Of a stretch of DNA of 10,782 nt, positions 6,073-10,782 are shown in pieces (positions within the stretch are counted from its first letter, which is position 1; the number at the start of each line of letters is the position of its first letter). The stretch spans positions 1 through 10,782 of the forward strand of contig JAHWJO010000109.1 of assembly GCA_019348365.1 (NCBI GenBank), given 5' to 3'. The notes under the pieces are model-generated. The model was not told the DNA's origin and made no database searches. It saw only the letters and a list, made by a program, of their open reading frames with translations. The position numbers were made by a program, and so were the translations under genes. Origin of the DNA: Armatimonadota bacterium. GTDB taxonomy: Bacteria > Armatimonadota > DTGP01 > JAHWJO01.

Positions 6073-6225
6073 GGAGTGCCGCGACTGAAGTTGCTTCTGG
6101 GGAGCCTCTGCTGCGCTTCGGCTGAGTGTCCCTGCGGGACACGGTAAAGACTTACAGCATTGGATGCGTCCCGGAGGGACGCTCGGCTGTAAGCCCCACA
6201 GGAGCGACTGCAGTCGCGGCACTCC
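6073..6225. repeat. Compound palindromic repeat element (REP/MITE-like)
   Basis: The outer arms are inverted copies: GGAGTGCCGCGACTGAAG (from 6073) and, read from the other strand, GGAGTGCCGCGACTGCAG (from 6225), continuing as GTTGCTTCTG versus GTCGCTCCTG. Inside are two sibling hairpins with the same core. GTGTCCC-TGC-GGGACAC is at 6126-6142. GCGTCCC-GGA-GGGACGC is at 6166-6182, and is itself enclosed by CTTACAGC (6151-6158) / GCTGTAAG (6186-6193). The right arm also contains a perfect 14-base palindrome GCGACTGCAGTCGC (6204-6217). CGGCACTCCC recurs just outside at about 6244-6252. The layout and position between a terminator and the 3' end of an opposing gene fit dispersed REP-like elements. 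No RAYT transposase is in the window. Confidence 0.7.
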
Positions 6226-6344
6226 CCGCAGGAACTTCCATCCCGGCACTCCCATAGACTACTCGATAGGGTTATTTTTACACGCGAACCCGGTGTCACC
6301 GCACCATGCCGAAGATTCACCCTTAATTCCATGCACCGTCATTC

Positions 6345-6887
6345 TCAAGCCGGGTGGAGGCTACCGCCCATCTCAGCCTCCGTAGAGGTTTCCAGCGACG
6401 TATCCAGGGCGCTCATCAGGGCGGTCGCGTTGTTGAGGAAGCTGGAGATCGCGCTGAGGGCGAGGGGCCCGGCCAGGACGCGCGTGGTTCGAGGCGATAT
6501 CATGTACGCGTAAGTGAGGACGACCGCCATCCAGAAGGCCAGGCAATCCGAACAGAGCGCCAGATTGCCGACGGCGCCGCGCCACCCTTCCGAGCGGGCG
6601 ATTTCGGTGGTGTTGCCGTCTTCGGTCGTTTCATAGATGAACGGGGCGCGCAGGGGGCGCGTCACTTCATCCAGCGCGGCAACCCGTGCCGCTTTGTACG
6701 CGGCCAGGGCGAGCATCGCAATGTCTCGCAGGGAGGCCGTTTTGAGATTGTCATGGCACTCGGAGCTTCTATTGGCCCCGAACGTGACCAGCGTGTAGAT
6801 TCCGATGATTCCGAGGTACCACGGGAACTTGCTGTCGCGAGGGACGTGAGCATCAGGGGTGTTCTCAGGGGACGAGGATTCGGCCAT
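6345..6887 (-). CDS. DUF1360 family membrane protein
   Basis: The 180-residue protein matches the DUF1360 pattern: a basic helix before TRPLRAPF (about 76-83), the segment SEGWRGAVGNLALCSDCLAFW (99-119), whose Cys-x-x-Cys (C112, C115) and following W are family hallmarks, and SPRTTRVLAGPLALSAISSFL (131-151). Hydrophobic helices at about 21-38, 52-72, 116-130 and 138-158 suggest an inner-membrane protein with three or four spans. The cytoplasmic N-terminus is hydrophilic. In several bacteria DUF1360 proteins occur near spore or stress genes, but no function is proven. The ATG at 6887 follows AGGAG at a 6-base spacing. The gene is transcribed toward the compound repeat and divergently from the di-iron protein gene. 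No terminator is seen after its stop. Confidence 0.8.
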   Translation of the reverse strand: MAESSSPENTPDAHVPRDSKFPWYLGIIGIYTLVTFGANRSSECHDNLKTASLRDIAMLALAAYKAARVAALDEVTRPLRAPFIYETTEDGNTTEIARSEGWRGAVGNLALCSDCLAFWMAVVLTYAYMISPRTTRVLAGPLALSAISSFLNNATALMSALDTSLETSTEAEMGGSLHPA

Positions 6888-7074
6888 GGGGTTCTCCTGG
6901 CGGTTGCATTCTCTCTTATCTTTTCCGGCAGGCCCCCGCCTTAAACCGATCAGAGAAAGGCTTCACCCTCGATCAAAGCGGCGAACAAAAGGGTTCTGAG
7001 GGCCCATGGTGTAAAATGAAGTCATGGAGAACCCAGAGTGAAGCGCGGCTTTCAACAGAGGAAAGGTTGAGGAG
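6888..7074. promoter_or_regulatory. Divergent promoter region
   Basis: This interval separates the starts of the divergent DUF1360 and di-iron genes. For the plus strand a -10-like TAAAAT is at 7012-7017 with no good -35. For the minus strand an AAGATAAGAG stretch (about 6914-6923 complement) could be a -10. The Shine-Dalgarno of the plus-strand gene is GAAAGG at 7061-7066. All promoter calls here are weak. Confidence 0.3.
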
Positions 7075-8469
7075 ATGAGCATACCGAGCATCGGCATTCC
7101 CCCGCTGGCGGGGATCGCGACCTACGAAGAGGCGTCCGTCCCCGGCTACAGTGTGGATGACAACGTGGACCTCATGCGCCGATACAACTACGTGGAGACG
7201 CGGCTATACGAGATCAGCGCGGCGTTCCTCAACCCGACGCCGGAATGGGAGGTGAAATGCGCCCTGAGCATGCACCTCTACCTCGATGGCGAGCACAGCC
7301 AGGCGCTGAGGAAGCGAGTCTCCGAATTGCGTCGGCCCCCGCTCTACCTCGATAAATGCCCGGACGAGCGATTGGAAGCGCTCATGGAAGAGGCGCTGCG
7401 GGCGAAGGACACCATAGAACTGCTGACGGGAGTCTACCGGGTGATCCGCCCGGCGCTCCTGGATGCTTACCGCCGGCACATGGAGGAGACGAACCCCGTC
7501 TTCGACCACCCCACCTGCCGACTCCTGCGGATCGCGATCCAGGAAGAGGAGGAGATGATCGCGTGGGGAGAGGCGGCACTCAAGACCTTGGCTTCGGATG
7601 AGAAGGCCCGAGCGACCGCCGAAGTGTGGGAGAGCCACCTGAGCGCGTACCTCCGGGCCGCCGGAGGCATCACCGGAAAAGAGGAGACGAAGGGAGACCT
7701 GGATCTCCCCGCCTCCCGCGCCGCCGAGGAATTCGTACCTGACATGGACCCGAAGCGCGACTGGCGGAGCGGCGAGATCTACAACTTCCACTACCGCGCG
7801 AACGACGTTTACCTCGATGAGGCGGCGGACTGGGACGAGCGGGTGCTTGCGCTGATGTACAAGCGGTTCCACGAGATGGACGTGCCGGAGATGATGGCGA
7901 GCATCCTCCTCCAGACGAAGGGGAAGCCGTGGGAGTACTACCGCGACATGGCCCGCCAGCTCTGGGACGAGGCCCGACACGCCATGATGGGCGAGGTCTG
8001 GTTCGCGAAGTACGGCGTGGATTGGAGTCGATACCCCAACCATGTCGGCTGGGGCATGCACCTCAACCTCGACCGCGCCCCCCTGGAGCGGCACGTCATC
8101 CTCTACTACATCGAGCAGAGCCTGATGGACGGGAAGACGGGCAAGCGTCTCGAATGGCTCATCGCGCAGAGGGCGAACGACCCGCTTGCGACCTTTTTCC
8201 AGGATTACGACTGGGCGGACGAAGTGCTCCACGCGCAGATCGGGCGGAAGTGGCTCAAGCCGGACGTGGGCGACACGAAGGCGCTCCTGAACTTCGGGCG
8301 AGAGATCGCCGCCCGCCCCAGCCCCACCATGGAGGCGCGCGCCCGGACGACCCCGCAGGAAGACTGGTGGCCCCGCTTTGTGAAGGACGTGCTGGGGAAG
8401 GAGAGCACGTCGCAATCGGGCATCCAGCACTCCATCATCCCGAAGTTCGAGCAGGTGGCTTCCGGCTGA
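7075..8469 (+). CDS. Ferritin-like di-iron protein of unknown function
   Basis: The 464-residue soluble, almost wholly helical protein has a C-terminal half carrying the spacing of a carboxylate di-iron four-helix bundle. A helix-1 Glu (E267 or E272) is followed by E299-x-x-H302 in DEARHAMMGE, then E347 in YYIEQSLMDG, then E383-x-x-H386 in DWADEVLHAQIG. The N-terminal half has similar helix pairs (PEWEVKCALSMHLYLDGEHS at 55-74; QEEEEMIAWGE at 156-166) and may be a second, altered bundle. Known families with such sites include ferritins, N-oxygenases and acyl desaturases, but the overall sequence does not let me assign one. Substrate, redox partner and reaction are unknown. GAAAGG 8 bases before the ATG at 7075 supports the start. 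There is no signal peptide or membrane segment. The gene is long for a simple ferritin, which argues for an oxidase or oxygenase role; that is inference. Confidence 0.7.
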   Translation: MSIPSIGIPPLAGIATYEEASVPGYSVDDNVDLMRRYNYVETRLYEISAAFLNPTPEWEVKCALSMHLYLDGEHSQALRKRVSELRRPPLYLDKCPDERLEALMEEALRAKDTIELLTGVYRVIRPALLDAYRRHMEETNPVFDHPTCRLLRIAIQEEEEMIAWGEAALKTLASDEKARATAEVWESHLSAYLRAAGGITGKEETKGDLDLPASRAAEEFVPDMDPKRDWRSGEIYNFHYRANDVYLDEAADWDERVLALMYKRFHEMDVPEMMASILLQTKGKPWEYYRDMARQLWDEARHAMMGEVWFAKYGVDWSRYPNHVGWGMHLNLDRAPLERHVILYYIEQSLMDGKTGKRLEWLIAQRANDPLATFFQDYDWADEVLHAQIGRKWLKPDVGDTKALLNFGREIAARPSPTMEARARTTPQEDWWPRFVKDVLGKESTSQSGIQHSIIPKFEQVASG

Positions 8470-8629
8470 CGTGACCGGAACCCTCCGGGGAGAACCCCTG
8501 AACCCTGACAAGGTGAACGGGTGTCGAGTCTCATAAACGATAGCGCTCTGGCAATCTCCTCAACTCGCATCACGAACCGCGGACAGCGTTTTACGACTTT
8601 CCTTTCGTAAGGAGAGCAAGGGAGCGGGA
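8470..8629 (+). other. Intergenic region before the dehydrogenase
   Basis: There is no gene here. A small GGGG-AGAA-CCCC hairpin is at 8487-8498. A loose TTACG/CGTAA inverted repeat is near 8591-8610, just before the ribosome binding site. No T-run terminator and no convincing promoter are seen. Confidence 0.35.
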
Positions 8630-9607
8630 GTGGGAAAGAACACGATGGCCCTTCACGAACCGACCGTTTTCATCACCCGGCACATCCCGGAAGAGGCGCT
8701 GCGAATCATCCGCTCCGCTGCCGACGTGCGGGTGTGGCCGGAGGAGCTACCCCCCTCGCCGGAGGAGCTGCGCCGGGAGTGCGAGGGCGTGGACGGCCTC
8801 TACTGTATGCTCACCGACCGGATCGACGGCGCGTTGCTGGACGCGACCCCCCGGCTGAAGGTCATCAGCACCATGAGCGTGGGGTACGACCACATCGACG
8901 TGTCGGCCTGCCGGGAGCGAGGGATTCTGCTGGGGCACACGCCGGGGGTGCTCGACGAGACCACCGCCGACCTCGCTTTCGCGCTGATCCTCGCATCGGG
9001 GCGGCGGATCGCCGAGGCGGATCGTTTCGTGCGGGCGGGGAAGTGGGAGACCTGGTCTCCGATGTTCATGACGGGGCAGGAGGTCCACGGCGCGACGCTG
9101 GGCATCGTCGGGATCGGGCGGATCGGGCAGGCGGTGGCGCGCCGCGCGAGGGGGTTCGGGATGCGCCTGCTCTATCACTCCCGCTCGCCGAAGCCGGAAT
9201 CGGAAGGTCTGGGGGCGGAATACCGGAGCATGGATGACCTGCTGCGGGAGAGCGATTTCGTGAGCCTGCACGTCCCTCTCACTGAGGAGACGCGGGGGCT
9301 GATCGGGGCGCGGGAGCTGGCCGTAATGAAACCGACGGCGCACCTCATCAACACCGCGCGCGGCCCGGTGGTGGATCAAAGGGCGTTGTCTGACGCATTG
9401 GCAAGAGGGCAGATCGCCGGGGCGGGGATCGACGTGTTCGAGATGGAGCCGGTGTCGATAGAGGAGCCGCTGCTGGCTCTGGAGAACGTGACGGTGCTCC
9501 CCCACATCGGCAGCGCGACGGTCGCCACGCGAACGAAGATGGCGCGGATGGCGGCGGACAATCTGGTCGCGGGCTTGCAGGGGAAACCCATGCCCCACCC
9601 GATCTGA
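8630..9607 (+). CDS. D-2-hydroxyacid dehydrogenase (glyoxylate/hydroxypyruvate reductase type)
   Basis: This cytoplasmic NAD(P)H-dependent enzyme interconverts 2-oxo acids and D-2-hydroxy acids. The N-terminal catalytic half (PTVFITRHIPEEAL; VISTMSVGYDHIDVSACRER) resembles GRHPR-type reductases. The nucleotide-binding loop GIGRIG is at 161-166 with the flanking LGIVGIGRIGQAVARR. The catalytic trio is intact: R244 in NTARGPVVD, E273 in DVFEMEP and H292 in PHIGSAT. The 325-residue length is normal. A GTG at 8630 follows AAGGGAG at 5 bases. An in-frame ATG at 8645 is a good alternative and would trim five residues. Glyoxylate or hydroxypyruvate is the likely substrate by resemblance, but other 2-oxo acids are possible. 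A VOC-GNAT gene follows after 94 bases. Confidence 0.93.
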   Translation: MGKNTMALHEPTVFITRHIPEEALRIIRSAADVRVWPEELPPSPEELRRECEGVDGLYCMLTDRIDGALLDATPRLKVISTMSVGYDHIDVSACRERGILLGHTPGVLDETTADLAFALILASGRRIAEADRFVRAGKWETWSPMFMTGQEVHGATLGIVGIGRIGQAVARRARGFGMRLLYHSRSPKPESEGLGAEYRSMDDLLRESDFVSLHVPLTEETRGLIGARELAVMKPTAHLINTARGPVVDQRALSDALARGQIAGAGIDVFEMEPVSIEEPLLALENVTVLPHIGSATVATRTKMARMAADNLVAGLQGKPMPHPI

Positions 9608-9662
9608 GCAGGTATGAAGGCGGGTCGAGATCTGAAGCCAGCGTCAGAATAGAACAACGGTG

Positions 9663-9674
9663 TACCGTGCGGTA
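9663..9674. promoter_or_regulatory. Small inverted repeat before the VOC-GNAT gene
   Basis: TACCG-TG-CGGTA is a perfect 5+2+5 inverted repeat, 28 bases before the ATG at 9702. It could be a small operator or chance; nothing else in the 94-base gap (9608-9701) stands out. Confidence 0.25.
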
Positions 9675-9701
9675 TCCCTCAAGAGTCGCCGGGAGGAGAA
9701 G

Positions 9702-10547
9702 ATGACGGGTCAGGACGGAACCGCGGACGGAACCACGAGCCCGCCGCGTATGACGGGGGTGGAACCGATCCTGGCGGTACGGGACGTTCCGGCGACGGTG
9801 AATTACTACCGTGACGTTCTCGATTTCCATGACGCGTGGACGTGGGGCGATCCGCCGACGCATGGGGGCGCCCGCCGTGACGGCGTACATCTGCAATTCT
9901 CGTTGAACCCGGCCCTGGCAGAGACCGCCGAAGGGCATCAGATCTATATCGCTGTGCGGCACGTCCGGAACCTGTACGCGCTGCATCGCGAGCGGGGCGC
10001 GGAGATCGTGTCGGCGCTGGATCCGAAGCCGTGGGGCGTGAGCGAATACATGGTTCGAGACCCGAACGGGTATCGGTTGCGCTTCGCGGGACATGGCTGC
10101 GCGCGTCCCACCCCTCCTGAGCAAAGGAGGGAGATCGAGATCGTGTCCCGCCTCCCGACCGGGCCGGAGAGGGAAGCGTTGATCCATGCCGTCGGTTGGG
10201 GGGAGGCGACGGACCTGAATGCAGTCATCCAAGGGGTGGTGGCGGTCGTGGAGGGGCGAGTCGTCGGGTGCGCACTGCTGACGGGGGATAACGCCGGCTA
10301 CTACCAGGTGCGGGATGTCATGGTGCATCCGGACTGGCAGGGAAGGGGCGTCGGATCGAAGTTGATGCGGGCGATGATGGATGATCTCAAGGCCCGCATC
10401 TCGGGTCGCGCGTTGGTCGGCCTCTACACCGGGGCGAACCTGCACGACTTCTACGCGCGGTTCGGGTTTCTGGGGCCGGACCACGGCCTGTACGGCATGA
10501 CTCAGGCGATCGAAGGCCACGGTAATGAAGCGCAGGAGCGCGAATAG
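9702..10547 (+). CDS. VOC (glyoxalase/bleomycin-resistance) - GNAT acetyltransferase fusion
   Basis: The 281-residue protein has two domains. Residues about 17-130 form a VOC fold: GVEPILAVRDVPATVNYYRD at the start and YMVRDPNGYRLRFAG at the end. The usual metal-ligand Glu after the DPNG turn is replaced (RLRF), so metal binding may be altered. Residues about 140-275 form a GNAT domain: EIVSRLPTGPEREALIHAVG, the VVAVVEGRVVGCALL strands, the acetyl-CoA loop WQGRGVGSKLM (212-222) and NLHDFYARFGF near the end. Either domain alone is common; together they suggest a protein that binds and acetylates a small molecule, perhaps a toxic aldehyde adduct or an antibiotic. The substrate is unknown. GGGAGGAG (9691-9698) fixes the ATG at 9702; an upstream GTG at 9660 lacks one. 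It may be co-transcribed with the dehydrogenase. Confidence 0.87.
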   Translation: MTGQDGTADGTTSPPRMTGVEPILAVRDVPATVNYYRDVLDFHDAWTWGDPPTHGGARRDGVHLQFSLNPALAETAEGHQIYIAVRHVRNLYALHRERGAEIVSALDPKPWGVSEYMVRDPNGYRLRFAGHGCARPTPPEQRREIEIVSRLPTGPEREALIHAVGWGEATDLNAVIQGVVAVVEGRVVGCALLTGDNAGYYQVRDVMVHPDWQGRGVGSKLMRAMMDDLKARISGRALVGLYTGANLHDFYARFGFLGPDHGLYGMTQAIEGHGNEAQERE

Positions 10548-10570
10548 GCGAGAAGTGAAGGGCCGGGTGG

Positions 10571-10601
10571 CCGGTTTACGAGGAGAATTGCTCCTTACCG
10601 G
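10571..10601. other. Two-part hairpin after the VOC-GNAT gene
   Basis: CCGGT (10571-10575) pairs with ACCGG (10597-10601), and inside it AGGAG (10581-10585) pairs with CTCCT (10591-10595), with a small internal loop. No T-run follows, so it is not a canonical terminator. It could stabilise the mRNA end or be part of a repeat. Confidence 0.3.
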
Positions 10602-10689
10602 GGGCGGCCTCCGATACTTCTCTCTGAGAGTCCCTGGTCAATAGATCTAATAAAAGAAAACTCGGTAGTGGATCCGATGGGGAGGATGC

Positions 10690-10775
10690 TCTCGGTGGGA
10701 GTGAGGGGGTGACCTCTCCCCCCCCCAGGCCCGGCCCTCTGCGCTTCGCGCATTCACCCGCCTCTCCCGATAGTT
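10690..10775. repeat. C-rich, palindrome-bearing intergenic tract
   Basis: The tract contains GAGGGGGTGACCTCTCCCCC (GGGGG/CCCCC arms), an eight-C run, a CCCGGCCC block and the hairpin TGCGC-TTC-GCGCA (10740-10752), ending with CCTCTCCCGATAG. Its look is that of a dispersed intergenic repeat in high-GC genomes. There is no protein gene in 10548-10782. A TAATAA -10-like box near 10649 could serve a gene beyond the edge. Confidence 0.3.
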
Positions 10776-10782
10776 GAAGTAC

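Noticed and set aside
7204..8511. 435-codon minus-strand open frame
   Set aside because: It is a shadow of the di-iron gene; the plus frame has an RBS and the ExxH motifs, while the minus frame has none and is Arg/Val/Leu-biased.
9348..10520. 390-codon minus-strand open frame
   Set aside because: It overlaps the catalytic end of the dehydrogenase and all of the VOC-GNAT fusion, so it is a shadow.
1..10782. CRISPR array, tRNA, toxin-antitoxin or phage-defence genes
   Set aside because: No regularly spaced identical repeats, no tRNA-like cloverleaf with a GGTTCGAATCC-type arm, and no small overlapping gene pairs with known toxin or antitoxin motifs were found.

Overview
The window is high-GC bacterial DNA with conventional ATG starts, purine-rich ribosome binding sites and TACAAT-like -10 boxes. 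Its genes are mostly single housekeeping or regulatory genes with roomy intergenic spaces. A secreted protein at the left edge and a LolA-like exported protein suggest a didermic, environmental organism. The PocR-GAF-SpoIIE phosphatase and the dispersed palindromic repeats would fit Armatimonadota or a similar environmental phylum, but no marker gene here proves a phylum. I see no phage, transposase, CRISPR array, tRNA or rRNA.

Left part (1-1159): the 5' end of a secreted protein gene leaves the window on the minus strand, with its start at 173. Upstream of it, on the same strand, lies a strongly folded region (367-488) with four consecutive perfect hairpins, one of which is an intrinsic terminator. 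It looks like an attenuator-type leader or a small RNA. A gene-poor stretch of more than 600 bases follows and carries a nested inverted-repeat element (about 600-800).

Middle part (1160-6038), all on the plus strand: a small TPR-like protein, a possible 32-residue ORF, a PocR-GAF-SpoIIE (PP2C-type) phosphatase, a hotdog-fold thioesterase, a zinc-ribbon/DUF2007-like protein with its own terminator, and an exported LolA-like protein followed by a perfect 13-bp terminator. Separate promoter-like sites before most of these genes suggest independent transcription rather than one operon.

Right part (6039-10782): a compound palindromic repeat (6073-6225), a minus-strand DUF1360 membrane protein, and then a plus-strand run of a ferritin-like di-iron protein of unknown function, a D-2-hydroxyacid dehydrogenase (glyoxylate/hydroxypyruvate reductase type) and a VOC-GNAT fusion protein. 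The dehydrogenase and the fusion gene are 94 bases apart and may be co-transcribed. The last 235 bases are intergenic and contain hairpins and a C-rich tract.

The best candidates for something undescribed are the minus-strand structured leader with mutually exclusive helices, the two palindromic repeat elements, the di-iron protein and the VOC-GNAT fusion. No multi-gene novel system is evident.
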